A stretch of 64,000 nt of DNA from Phycomyces nitens (GCA_022702545.1 JAHRBC010000001.1:4030001-4094000), one strand, 5' to 3'; shown: positions 25,201 to 36,639, counted from the stretch's first letter. Program-made: numbers and translations. The notes: a model not told the origin generated them from the sequence alone.

Positions 25201-25271
25201 GTGAACACACGAATGATAGAGGTCGAGTGATGATGTGTGTTGTTCCCTTGTTACGAAAAATTTATATTTAA
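22258..25271 (+). CDS. Tnp2-type CACTA-like transposase (A3), intact
   Basis: Four exons (22258-22399, 22465-22551, 22670-22744 and 22798-25271) total 2,778 nt, which is 925 codons plus stop with no frame break. Exon 1 has the finger CKCSVCSPNGRGF...FKRH; exons 2 and 3 are short and acidic. The last exon holds the nuclease core: MFDIYDGAKW, MNIDWFQPFDGVTYSCGAIY, LVACDIPAARKTCGFTSHAS with NACHKCNRQF, DPMHNLFLGTAKRMMEKW, EWKSWCLVYSPV and LHLHLRETTFNFGPVYGYW. After an Ala/Thr-rich linker, a C-terminal region starts at GNEPLPPSALPL and contains TGQIQYLFVN, VFAYVRWY and ILPVHRILLSVA. These features fit the fungal Tnp2 (CMC superfamily) transposases that act on the element termini. Gene 2 lies convergent downstream beyond the LINE. 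Confidence 0.94.
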
Positions 25272-25393
25272 AATACAAAAATAAAATAAAATTAATAAAT
25301 ACCCTACTAAAATATTGTCTATTGCCCTTATATTTGTTTGCTTGGGATAAAATAATCTTGTGTATTACACACCCATGTTTAAATTAAAATATC

Positions 25394-26208
25394 TCCTGTT
25401 GATGTTCTGGCCATTCGCTTTCCTTCACTCCCCCAACGCACTGGTTCCACTGTCGATGTAACACCCTTCTTGGTAGCCCTTGCTCCTGGCCTGCCTTGGG
25501 AACGCTTGTCTACCCTTCAATTCCGTTCCCTCTGTGGGTTTCACCCCCATCCCACACAGCCTCGTCACAATCTCCCTCTCCCTCGCCAACTGCGATCTTT
25601 TTGGTCCTCGCTGCTCCCTCACAGTGCGCGCAACGTTTGGTTCCGTGCCCTCCACCACAAACTCCCTTGCCGCTCTCGCCTCCATTCCCGAATTCCCTTG
25701 GCCTTCCCGGATCCTACTTGCCCCATTTGCTCTGCACCTCAAAACACCCAACAGCACTTTCTCTTTGCCTGCCCCTCCAAGTTCTCTGTGTGGTCTTCGG
25801 TCTGGACTAGATATTTCGCGCAACCCCTCACCCCTGACTCTTTGTTGTCTTGCCTTCTCTCTGTCTCTCTTCCTAACACCATCAACTCTATCCTCCCTCC
25901 CACCTCTATCTTTGCCTGCACTCTTCTAGCCATCTGGCGTCACCACTGGCTGTTTGTTTTCGACCAAGTCCCCTTTGTCACCTCAACTGTCCTCTCCTCT
26001 ACCACCTCACTCCTCGATCGCCTTACCAACAAGCTTGACCTCGACCTTGACATATAACCTTCTCCTTTGACCTAACCTATAAAACATATAACACTAGAAA
26101 ACAATTTAAAATCATAAAACCCAAAAACAAGTCGTGAGACCCTCTATAGCCCTGAAGCGTAGAGGCTCACTAATAAACTATGAGCCTAAGGCTCCCTACA
26201 AAAAAAAA
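25394..26208 (+). mobile_element. 5'-truncated LINE (non-LTR retrotransposon) in A3
   Basis: An insertion of about 815 bp, distinctly GC-richer than its surroundings, ends in a run of A (from about 26199) and is bracketed by a 13-bp direct repeat AAATTAAAATATC (25381-25393 and 26209-26221). This is the signature of target-primed reverse transcription. It lies between the convergent genes 1 and 2 of A3 and disrupts neither. The 3' end before the A tract reads GAGGCTC...CTAAGGCTCCC. Confidence 0.93.
25395..26054 (+). pseudogene. LINE ORF2 C-terminal remnant with reverse-transcriptase zinc finger
   Basis: The open frame starts within the truncation at 25395 and ends at the stop near 26054, about 219 codons. 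It carries the zinc-binding motif CPICSAPQNTQQHFLFACP, the zf-RVT type found at the C-terminus of LINE ORF2 proteins, with FWSSLLPHSARNVWFRALH before it. The reverse transcriptase and endonuclease domains are missing, so the copy is dead on arrival. The antisense frame is also open because of composition and is not a gene. Confidence 0.88.
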
Positions 26209-26570
26209 AAATTAAAATATCAATATTTGCTTCTTTGATTTTGTATATTTATATTATAAAACTTTAATATGCATATATTTGTAAACATGGCGCATTAAAA
26301 AGAGATTGGATAATTATCCGTGGTGACTTGTATTTTAAAAAGTTTTTAGAATAAACATATACAAATTCACATGATGTAATGTCCAAAATCCATAATATAA
26401 AATCCAAACATTTCTTTATTATGTTCAAATGGTATATGTATACGATTTGTATTGATTTTTATATAAAGATGCCGTAAATTATAATTGCATTCTTTTACAT
26501 TTCATTTCATTATAAAGCATGTATTCATATAGCTTAACATATATAAAACTTTTAGGGTAAATTTGTTTTA

Positions 26571-27841
26571 TTAATTTTTAATAGCCCATTCGGGCAAAGG
26601 GACTGGTTGCGCAGCTGGGGCACACACTGTCTTCACTGTTCTGACACGTTTGAGCAAGCTATTTGACTTTTTTGAAGGTTCTTTGCTGCAAACGTGTCAA
26701 CAAGGTCAAGGAATTTTTGGAGCTATTTTTATAAAAATCAATCAATAAACCATCCTCAGTACAATAACCATGTTATATATAGTAATACCTCATCGCTCCT
26801 CCAGCTTGGTCGGAATGCCTTGACCTGAGTCTCGGTATCCGTCTCATCGTCAGACATGGTGATGTCCCTGATGACTTTTGTACAGTCCCGCCCATTCATC
26901 AGCCTTGTAATCTCTTCTCCATACTTTCCGAAGGTTACGATTCGGCGTTTGAGAAGCTAGGTATCAATGGTATATTAGAATATCAAATAAATAAATAAAA
27001 AACCAACACTTGTTCGGTATTTAAACCTACAGTTGCCTTTCGGCTGCGTCTTCGGGCTGATCTTTGGCGGGATGCTGCCTTGTCGGGCGAGACTCTGAAT
27101 TCACGCACTTGGTTCCGAAAGTGGTTCTTCACCATCCTACCAAGGTCGCTTGTGGGAACCGCTTTAGAATCCTTCTGATCTCTGAGGTAGGATGTGAGAG
27201 TCATCGCCAAAGCTTGATTGTAACCGTCATTGAAGTTGCTGGTCAATGACCACCCAGGCTTTGCAGAATTCTCTGCAATCTTGATAGGGTCCACGCTGGT
27301 GAACCTGGGCTTCTTAATATACCCGTTGATGAGACTCTATTGAACGTTTATTAGGTATGACAATGATTAACTCTACAATTAAAGATACACTTACTGAGAT
27401 CTTTGGGTGTCTTTTACCCGAGACAAAAGCCTTTTCTGTCAAGGAAGACAAATCGATTCCCAGGCCTGCACCTGCAGAGAAATTCTCCTTTTCCATGACA
27501 CCTTTTACCTCTGCCTGTGCAAGCACAATCTCATCAACTTTATTTTTGAGATAAGCATTTGTCTCGTTTGAGAGACAAATACCATTCTCCATGACACCCA
27601 TGTTTTTCGAAATGGTCTCGATTTCAGCTGTCAATAAATCGACCTTTTCATTTGTTGACAACAACAGCTTATGGATAGAATCCAATTTGTTCATGTTGTC
27701 TTGGTTACCAGAGATCATGGTTCCAGTTGACTCGGGCTCTGTGATAAGAGTGGTATTCATACCACCTGCCAATGCACTACGGGCAACAGCATTGAGTCTG
27801 GGGTTACGCTGACGGGGAGGGGGAGGAATGCGGGTGTTCAT
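26571..27841 (-). CDS. CACTA-like element gene 2 (A3), frame slip in last exon
   Basis: Exons are 27841-27395 (149 codons), 27336-27031 (exactly 102 codons), 26956-26789 (56 codons) and 26722-26571. The start ATG at 27841 was chosen because upstream codons lie in the leader and siblings start close to an acceptor site. Exon 1 has a heptad-like helical stretch (LDSIHKLLLSTNEKVDLLTAEIETISKNMG). Exon 2 ends in a basic SARRRSRKAT. Exon 3 has ITMSDDETDTE and FRPSWRSDE. Exon 4 slips frame at the six-T run 26668-26673 (plus strand); with seven it would end VPLPEWAIKN. Function unknown; same family as the gene 2 of A1, A2, A4-A6. Confidence 0.8.
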
Positions 27842-29445
27842 AGTTCTATTAAAGATGTAAGGATCAATGAGTCTATAGATATTGATATACATTGCACCAT
27901 ATATTGGCCAGTTTATACTTACTTTAAAAAAAGAGGCTAAAGAGCAATAGAGTAAAAGTATTTAATCATATTTCATAATATCTTGCACTTTATATAAATC
28001 AAAGGAGTATCTTTTTTAACCCAGTGAGGCATAGTTTCACAGACATAAAACAAAGCAACGATATCTTCAAGAAAATCATTTTGACCGGCCGCCTATTTTA
28101 TTTTCAGGGTCAAGGCACTTTATCACAAAGTATTTTTTTCTTTTTATTTATTTATTTTTTAAACCTCTTTAATAATTACTGCCGTCAAATAGCCAAGTGA
28201 CTTTGCTCTATACTTTACTTTTACTCACCATCTCTTAATATATTTTCCTATAGTCTATCAATGCCACCTGCTTTTTACTTGACATGCTCAATCTCACATT
28301 CACTAACAAATGAATATATTCTTGCATAACCTCATCTTTACTAATATTTATATTCATCTAGTCATTGAAAAACTTTTTTTGGTTTTGTTTTGCCTCACAG
28401 TCATCGGATCTAGTACAATGGTAAGGTTATTTATCCTAGTTTTACTTTTGATCTCTAATCACTTATATTTACTAGTTAATCTATAAAGTACAGTTAGTCC
28501 ATTCAGTTAAACAATCTGTAAAACATGCAAAGACATCTCTATATTGGTGAGTTTATAATAGATCTTATCTTGTTTCTACCAATACTTATACACCAACTAA
28601 TCAAGCCTTATTCACATATAGATAATGCAAATACCAGACTGTCGCTCCTTTCATAATTCAAAATAATTGCTTGTGCCATGTCCCTTTGTTTCTAGTCGCA
28701 CCTGTAAGTACTTCACTTTGAAATATTCTCTCTCTATTCAGATTATTTACTAATTTTGTTTTCTTTATTCTTGCATAGTCAAGTACCCTTTCAAGTAAGT
28801 TTTTGACCCGCTGATAGAAAGAGCATCCCATGGATAGTAGAGATCAGAGAGAAGCATGCATGCAATAGCTGTATTATTCTAGAATATACCATAAAATTAG
28901 AATGCGTATTTAGAAAACTATCAATCGTATAAAATAAAAATATTGAAAATTATACAATTCATTGTTATTGAAAAATAAACAAACCAAAGAGGCTTGTTTA
29001 TGAAGAACCCATTTCCTCACTTTGTACTATAAAACAACCCATTCCCTCACTTTTATATACAGTCGAATAACCCATTCCCTCACTTTTAAGAGAAACAAAG
29101 CCAATAAAAGCATATTAAATATAACAAAAAGGACCAATCTCAGTGGACAATACATGGCAATTGGGTTTGTATGCGCACCTTATAACAGACCATACATAAA
29201 TGGGTATTCATTGAGAATCAGGCGTAGCTATAATGTATATTTAGTTTCTACACAGCTTGCTGACTAGCAATTGTCTAATGTTGGGATTCCGTCAACCCAT
29301 ATAATCAGAGGATGTTAATCAACGCCATATGGGGCATTGGAATATGGATTCAGATGAAATCTCCTCATAATGTATATGGAATATAAAATTTCATGTACAT
29401 ATACCCCACATTTCAGGTTAGTAAAATCGACCAGTTTTTGTAGTG
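27842..29445. other. A3 tail, candidate spliced transcription unit
   Basis: There is no long open frame. Splice-like signals on the plus strand are frequent: acceptor TTTTCCTATAG near 28253, acceptor CCTCACAG near 28410, donors GTAAGG near 28432, GTGAGT near 28551 and GTAAGT near 28707. This resembles the exon pattern in the A2, A5 and A6 tails. The region 28090-28180 is similar to 31540-31640 in the orphan tail. Exons cannot be fixed with confidence. Confidence 0.5.
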
Positions 29446-29541
29446 TCATCCTTTCCACAATGGCCATCTAGACAAATACTCACTGGCCGCATTCACTGGT
29501 ACCATCATCTTGATAAAAATTATTTTCACTTTCTCTTTTAG

Positions 29542-30221
29542 ATTGGCCAAACAACTTATATAGGGATGCCATCGGCACCAGGTAAAATTTTTTCTTTCAA
29601 TCATACTTGTTCCCTCTCTGACTCTATTCCATTGTAGACTGCCCTTTCTATTCATGCCATCGGCCTCCTCCATCATTCGCAATTGTAATCATAAAGGTAA
29701 TATTCTTTATAAATCTCTTTTTGCTTATCCAAAATATTATTCAGATTATTTATTAATTATTATTATTATGTGTTTTATAGACTCACTTGGGCTTCCTTTA
29801 CACACCATACCCCTACTTTGATAACCCATTTGGCTCCTGGTATGTAAATTAAATATATCATCACTCTGTTCACCCATATTAATTTTTATTCCCTTTTTTA
29901 TAGTAAAACCTGCCACACAGCCCATCCAGCCTTAAAATTCAAGTCCCCTTTGCGCACTCTTGCCCATCTCTTGCAATGTAAGTATCTTTTGACACACAAA
30001 AATTTTCTCTTTGTACCCCACATCATTAACACTTCTTTATCTTTTACAGAACACTCCTGCCGCCCAAAAAATTGCTGGATATTCATATTTTTGCAGGTAT
30101 TTTTTATGTAGAAAAATATTCCATCCAAATAGCAGCAAGCAACCGGGTAGAAACGGCTAGGCATAGGAATAGGCGTAATAATAGACCCTAAACCTAGAAA
30201 CATTCTATTCTTTCCAATAAA
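29542..30221 (+). ncRNA. Candidate spliced tail transcript of A2 (coding status undetermined)
   Basis: Predicted internal exons are 29542-29581, 29638-29696, 29781-29839 and 29904-29977 (74 nt), with a last exon from 30050 through a conserved block and AATAAA at 30216. Splice sites and exon order match the tails of A5 and A6, and the 74-nt exon has the same length in all three. The open frame through these exons in A2 differs from the one that is open in A5 and A6, so a noncoding RNA is as likely as a small protein. The unit runs away from gene 2 toward the terminus. Confidence 0.5.
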
Positions 30222-30676
30222 AATAAAAGCGTAAACCATTACCAATCCAATATAAACGGGAAATCAAATAATGGGTGATATATTACTGGTGAAGAAGAAT
30301 AAAGAGGCTTTCAAGTGTTTGATTTGATTGGTCTTGGGTAGTAACCACTAGTAGATACATCGAGTTTCTACAACTCGCAACATAAAGATATGTGACGTAT
30401 CTGAACATTTCAATGACCACGTTGAGACGACCAAAATAGAACCGTTCTTTTAAATACTTTTTTTCATCGTTCCAAATCAGATCTATATACCGAAAGTGCT
30501 AACAGACCTCACCTGCGGCACATTTTTACATGTTTCTACTACTGCAAACCACGACACCGAGGTACCTGTGAAGCTAGCATGCCTCCTAGTTGAAAAAATA
30601 TTTAAACTAGGTGAAACCCACCCCTTTTCAGTACCATAATGCCGGATTTCTGGTACTACAAACAGCCTGTCTTTTG

Positions 30677-31099
30677 CAGTGCTCATTGGCAGCTGAATCA
30701 TTGCCATCCAGCATCAGCTCAGATTCCACGACGGGTGAGTGGGAAAAATCATTCTGTCTTTCCATAGAACTGGATTGATGGGTTGTGATAGCTACATATA
30801 GAATACAATAGCTTGTTACTATCTGCTGCTCTTCAAATAAATATTCCTTACATTCAATATCAATCTCCACCATTTCTCTTTGTCTTTCTGTGTTTAATAA
30901 AAAACTGTGTTATTATACAAGGGCCAAAAAACAATACCAAAATCATCATACCCATCACAATTCTTTCAAGTTCATCAATTCTTGCTCTCTTATTATGACG
31001 CTGAGAGGTTCTCTTTGTTACCAGAATGTAACCTTGGGCGTTACCATTGCATTTAGTGCAATAACAGGCCTCGTTGCAAAGTTGAGTAATAGAAGACAT
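30677..31099 (-). pseudogene. 5' exons of a transposase gene 1 (A7), truncated
   Basis: Starting at the ATG at 31099 the first exon encodes MSSITQLCNEACYCTKCNGN and the finger continues to RHNKRARID, differing from A6 by two residues over the matched stretch. A second tiny exon (MVEIDIE, minus strand near 30873) and the start of the acidic exon follow. The gene stops at the junction at 30677, where another element's terminus abuts it. Confidence 0.85.
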
Positions 31100-31341
31100 A
31101 TTGTATGCTTTTGAATATTAAGATAATAAGGAAACAAGTGTTACATTTACTTTATTCTCAACAACTTTATAATCTTACAAATTGATATTCATATGTCTAT
31201 TGTGTCTAAGCCAATAAGATAGAGTACAGCTTTATCTTTAACCTGAATATGAAAAACTTTCTGAGATACAAAATCAATCCAGTTTTGCATAGGTTAAAAG
31301 ATTACTTCTTATCATTGTACTTCAGGACCATTTTCCCAGTG
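30677..31341 (-). mobile_element. A7, inverted 5' fragment of an A6-like element
   Basis: This segment is an inverted near-identical copy of 58340-59000. The terminus CACTGGGAAAATGGTCCTG (minus strand) begins at 31341. It includes exon 1 of gene 1 (from 31099) and part of the acidic exon, then breaks at 30677 immediately after the codons for SAANE. Nothing of the rest of the element is in the window. The right flank starts ATG; no partner duplication can be checked. Confidence 0.9.
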
Positions 31342-32819
31342 ATGGTTATTCTCATAAGAAGAAAGAGAAATATGACTAGTATACTTACAAGTAAAGAGGT
31401 TGACCAAAAATAATGAATTGTCTTGTAGCTTTATTGTTATTTAACAGTATTGTGTACACTCTTGTTCTATATCTAGACATCTTTTTCAACCTAATAAACT
31501 ATAAATCACAAAGATATGAAAATGACGGCAGGCATATTCTTTTGGATTATCATTTTTATTGCCCACATTTTATCAGGGCCAAACAGCCTTTTAATGCAAA
31601 GTATTTATTTTTCCTTTTTATTTTTTATATTCTTTTGTGCCTAAATATTACCATAAAATACTCTGGTAATTAATTCTTTTCTTTCACTTGTAAATATATT
31701 TTTTACTCAATATATTTTATTATTCATAGATAACTGCTTATAAATATATAATGGGGTCTCTCTATTGCACATGGCTGTATATCCAAAGGTAAGATCATAT
31801 TATGCTAAAGCTCTTCTTTATTAACCAAATCACTCTTTTGTATATAGCCACAAATTCTATTTTTCTATCTGTCTCAATATAAAATTCTGGTAAACCTTTT
31901 ATATTATAAATATGTTCTCTTTAATAACATCTATCACAGAGATCTTACTATGCTCTTGTATGAATTCCTGATTGAAATTATCTGGCCATTCTAATGGCTA
32001 TATCTTGCAAGTAAATCAATACTTTAGTATTATATATTGCCTATCTACAAATATTAACATATATCTATTAGACAATAATCATTTGTTGACATATTACAGA
32101 GAGTCTATCAAATGTTCTGTTTATTATATTAAAGATGTAAGTATAAGAATGAATGATTTATATAAAAGTAATTTACTAAAAATCTTCTCTTTTACTTTTA
32201 GACAATATTGGCTTTCTCTCAGCTAGGTAAGTATCCTGGCTCTATTAAGAACCAGTTGATGGTGCTAATCAAAAAATATCGATTGGTAGAATAGATATAC
32301 CAAAGAAATAATCTAGAGACTAGAATATATAGCACAAATGTATTTTTTTATCAAATAAAACAAAAAATAAAAATTTTCAGAATCTATTGCTCCAAAAAAA
32401 AACAATAAACCAGGGAGGCTTGCTTGCATAGAATAACTGCAATTACCTTGCAATAGTCTACAATCATCCCTGATAGACTGTCAAAACATACTATAAAACC
32501 CACTATAAAATATAATGAAAGATAAAACTGGTTGTTTGTAAGTGGCCAATCTCCTCCAACACAAATTGTCTGTGTATCGTAAAATACTGTTAATATCAGG
32601 AGGAAACAAAGCACGGACAAGAGTACGGTGAGACTTTGTTTATTGAGAGAGAAAGAATTTGTGAATAAGATGAAGACTATTGCTATTCATATTGTGCGTT
32701 TATATAGACATTGAGATGAGTGCTAGTGATGATATGATGATATCATGTAATGTCTGTTCTCTCTACCAACTATTAGATATGACTTGTTATTTTACTTAGT
32801 ATTATTAACCTGTGTGTTG
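31342..32819 (+). other. Orphan element tail, similar to A3 tail
   Basis: About 1.5 kb of AT-rich sequence has plus-strand splice-like signals (GTAAGATC near 31790, GTAAGTATAAG near 32138, GTAAGTATCC near 32227). The part 31540-31640 resembles 28090-28180 and the part near 32340-32425 (AATAAACCAGGGAGGCTTG) resembles 28970-29000 in A3. It therefore looks like the tail of an A3-type element whose body is missing. I see no gene in 32430-32819. Confidence 0.5.
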
Positions 32820-34386
32820 CACTGGAAAAATATATGTAAATCATGGAAATAACAGGTATTGGTTATTGGGATATTATGTAACATAATAATGTTTGACAGC
32901 ATAATATTATAGAATACCTAGCTGACATAATATTGGATTTTTGACCAAATGGTATTGATTACTTTGTCATTCTGAAAGGGAGCTTAGGTACATTATCTGT
33001 GTGTGAACCTTAATTAAAAGCCAAGTATCTGTACAATTACAAATATAGATTACTAAAAAACCCCATTTATAATCCACCTGGATTCAAGAGGGCTGTTATT
33101 TTTTCAATTCTAGGTGGTTTCGGCTGCATATCGATTCATTCTATTGGATCAATTGCTTGAACAACACCTGGTATTGATCTGATTTTTAAAAAAAAACATT
33201 TGATATTGATTTTATTTTGGTAGGATATAATAATTTTGTATATTTTATTATAATATTTTTATTTGTAAAAGCACTAGTAATAATATAATCTCTTGCTCTG
33301 GACTACATGGTCTTATTCTAATAATACGTCTAATGGTTTTTGCAGACCATATTTTATTTCCTACCTGAAGAACATGGATTCTGATTATATTTACCTGACC
33401 AAGTTTTATAGTCTAGCAATTGAATAAAAGAGCACATTTTAGATTTTTTGTTATAGCATTTGATAGAATTGAAAGGCAAGATACTTACTTGGCAATTGGG
33501 TATTTCATTAAATGAAAGAAACAAGCCAGTATACTGATATAAACAAGCCAGTATATATTCATATGCTTGTAATAACGGATTCATTTGGGCATAGATATAC
33601 TATAATTAATATTAGAAAAATATTTTTAACAAGAGAAATAGTTCAAAATACACACCTTTGGCAGTTGAATAAATGGATATTTGGTTTACTAAAAGTATAC
33701 AATGTAAACTGCAGTTATGTTAGAGCAATGTATTTTTTATAAATGACAAGTAAAGAAAGGAAGAAATACATACATGGGTGCAATAATAACTTTTTTGATA
33801 AACACGGATTATAAAATGATATCAAGGCAAGTCGTGGCTATTTGAAAATATTATAGTAAGAGACATGACCAATGTATAAAGAATGGGATAGATAGTAATT
33901 ACCTTTTGTATACAAGAAATCTCATCTTTGGCATCCTATGTATATATAATGTAAGGTGCGAGAATTTTAGGCGATATACTTACATAGTGTTAAAGAGCAG
34001 AAAAAGGATAAAAGAATAGAAAAATAAAATAATGATTAAAATATCTATACCCCCTGAAATATGCATGGTCATTTTCTCTTGCTTTGAAATCGGAGAGTCT
34101 CATGCTAACTATACATTGAAAGTGCCCAAGAAAAAGGTTTTGGTCTATATATTAATAGGAATTTGACTCCGTCTTGGTTTATAGACAAAGCATAATAGAG
34201 TCTTTTATATTCTTATTAATATTTACATACATTTCTTTGCTCTTTCAATAAAGCTAACCATCTTCTTCTTTATCATGTAAGTTCATAATGGGCCTTCAAG
34301 ATATATTATATATACTGATTTATTTATTGAATAATTAAGAAAATAGCACCAAGAATCAACACCACCAGAAATGCATCCACAAATGG
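32820..34386 (-). other. A4 tail and gene 2 leader, no protein gene seen
   Basis: Minus-strand donor-like sites (plus-strand CTTAC or TTAC) occur near 33390, 33486, 33900 and 33981, matching the orientation expected for a tail transcript running from gene 2 toward the left terminus. An acceptor AAATAG at 34341-34346 probably begins the exon that leads into gene 2. Element C cuts this exon at 34387. Confidence 0.5.
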
Positions 34387-34883
34387 CACTACGGGAAATC
34401 AAAGGGTGATTTTGGGGGCGTGTTTGTGTTTACACCTTTTGTATTTCCCTTTACTTTTTTAGACTATTAAGTATCTCCGCTTTATTAGGGCTGTACAATT
34501 GTTTTTTTTTGATATACCGATAATTTTTTCAATATTTTATAACCAGTTTTCTATTGGTGCTCATAGTGAAAGATTTAGTTATTTATAGCCTTTAATTGGA
34601 TAAAAGTTCATTTGACTAGGTAAAAATATTATACTCTATTGGCCATTATTAGAGTAGTATCTATTCAATTGGCTATTACTCACAAACATTTTTGCTTATC
34701 AGAATTTTTATTGGGTAATAATAATTTGTTTTAAAACAATTTTATTTTATACATAATTTTTATTGGATAATAATAATTTATTTAATAGCAATTTTATTTT
34801 TTTAAATTTTATTTATTGGTTATAATAGCTTTAATAGGTCAATTTAATACTACGTAATCATTTTGTTCCTACTGGATAATGAC

Positions 34884-35483
34884 TTACGATACTAGTTTTA
34901 GTCTTCTGTAACGTGCTTTCCAAAGAAGAGCAACCTTTGCAACGGATGCCCAGTTCTCATGGCATCTAGTGAAGTCAATACCCTGCTCTTTGAGAAGATT
35001 TGCGTGCCTGGTGCAAACTGTATGCTTATCAGCCTTGGATATTAATTTCCAGTTAGGCGAGGGTCCAAGAGCTTGTACTGAAGGAAATGTGGCTAGTTGA
35101 TCACATACAAGCTTTGTACTAATATTAACCGTTGCCTTGTTTTCATGGTTTACTTCAAGTCCAAGATCATGGGTCATCATCTTAAGTATATAATCCCAAG
35201 TAACATCTCGTATGTTCAATACAGGTCTTGGTATAGGACCAGTAGAAGTCTATTATTCAAGTCAGTCAAATGTATTATTTTATTATTAGCTACTTACATT
35301 AGAAAGGATGACAACATCTTCCTTTGGGCACATGAGTTTGTCTAAATCATTATGAATGCTTACAATCTCTTGCTGCATGACTTGCTGTTTTATTTGAAGT
35401 TCTTCTTGACCTTTCTGCAAAGCCCACAGAGTCTCTTGAATGCTTTGAAGTAACTGGATGACTGAATTATCTGTGTTGTTCAT
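34884..35483 (-). CDS. Element C gene 2, small protein of unknown function
   Basis: Two exons, 35483-35298 (62 codons) and 35249-34884 (122 codons including stop), give 183 aa with a phase-0 intron. Exon 1 is Gln/Glu-rich and looks like a coiled coil (VIQLLQSIQETLWALQKGQE...). Exon 2 begins TSTGPIPRPVLNIRDVTWDY and has a basic C-terminus (WKARYRRLKLVS). I see no resemblance to gene 2 of the A elements beyond the helical first exon. It is divergent from the transposase gene, with about 350 bp between their starts, so they may share a promoter. Function unknown. Confidence 0.7.
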
Positions 35484-36639
35484 AATAAAAGAATTATTAT
35501 TAGAAATGCGGGTTTGTTGTGAAGAAAGAAAGGAAAATTTTTTCTCTTGGGACTATTTTTGTAATATATGGGCTAAATCTATTGGTCCTTACATTTTTTG
35601 AATATATAAAAATAGATAAATGGTTAGCATCCAATAGCAATGGATTAAATATCTTACTTTTGGCTCAAGAAGATATTTACAAAAATAGATTTTATCAACC
35701 TCTAATAGGTTCTCCTGTCTAGGCATATATATCACTGATACTTAAAGCATCTTTGAAAGATTACTATAAATATGAGCTCTATAAAATCATTTATCTCTAT
35801 TCTTACTTTACAAAACATACCTTATTTTTCAAAAATGTCCTCAGTAACAAAATCCATCCACCAATGTAATATTTGCAACAAGTCTTACAGCAGTGTTAGA
35901 AATTCTAACAAATGCAGAGTTCAGTGTCTTGACAGATCATTGAAAAGAATTTCTAACAAAGAGATTATTCAAGAGCTGTCTCCCTCCAATAATATTTCTT
36001 ATATGTCTGCAGAGTAAGTTTCTAAAATGTAAATAGATAATTAGATATGATGTATACTTACTTTATACTTTTAAACAAATAGAGTGTCATCAGAGATGTC
36101 CAATATTGATTATACTGATAATTTTAACAGCAATAATGTTGATGAGCCCATAGTGAGTAATAAATATGACTGCATGAATATATTATATTAATTACTTATC
36201 TTATTTAAAGTATGATAATGAGGAGTCAACCCCACCATTGGTATTTGATTTTACTCAGCCAGCTCCTTCTCCAAGTGATGATGATCTCAAGAACCTCGAA
36301 TTCATGAAGATTATCAAGGAGTTTGATATTTCCCGCCAGGCCCATGAGATGATTGCCAAACATTTCAACAGCATCCTCAGCACAACAGAGCTATTGTACA
36401 GAGCATGTACGCCATATCTTGGAAAAGATCTTTTGGAACGCTTCTCTGGTGTAAAAGAAGACAGATATGACATCTGCCGCAATGGTTGCATGCTGTTCAA
36501 TAATGAGAACGAATATGAGTGCCATAACTGTGGCGAATCTCGATACAACATTCAGCAAGACAATGAATCACTGGTTCCTGCCGCCACCATGGTTCAGCTT
36601 CCTTTGGCAAGACAGATTGCTTTGTCATTGGCCAACAAT

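Larger units (their letters stand above)
21675..29445 (+). mobile_element. Element A3, complete CACTA-like transposon
   Basis: A3 is 7,771 bp, flanked by the duplication TCA (21672-21674 and 29446-29448). The inverted ends are identical for 22 bp, beginning CACTACAAAAACTGGTCGAT, and share a second block GAATGTGG/GAAATGTGG. It carries transposase gene 1 (22258-25271, plus), a truncated LINE (25394-26208), gene 2 (27841-26571, minus) and a tail to 29445. The intact transposase frame makes it a candidate for a recently active copy. Confidence 0.95.
13205..30676 (+). mobile_element. Element A2 (CACTA-like), carrying B2 and A3
   Basis: The left terminus CACTGGAAAAACCCCTCG begins at 13205 inside B1. 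Own sequence is 13205-15900, 19237-21674 and 29446 to the end. Gene 1 is plus (13447-19899), gene 2 is minus (21211-20023), and a spliced tail unit follows. A match to the left terminal repeat, sharing CACCTAG with a GGGG block, ends at 30633 in CAGTA, as if the last G were mutated. A second plausible terminus, TTTTGCAGTG, ends at 30676. The right flank is an A7 fragment rather than B1, so the right boundary is uncertain and may be chimeric. Confidence 0.75.

Noticed and set aside
25425..25823. Minus-strand open frame over the LINE
   Set aside because: Shadow of the GC-rich ORF2 remnant, which has a clear zinc finger on the plus strand.
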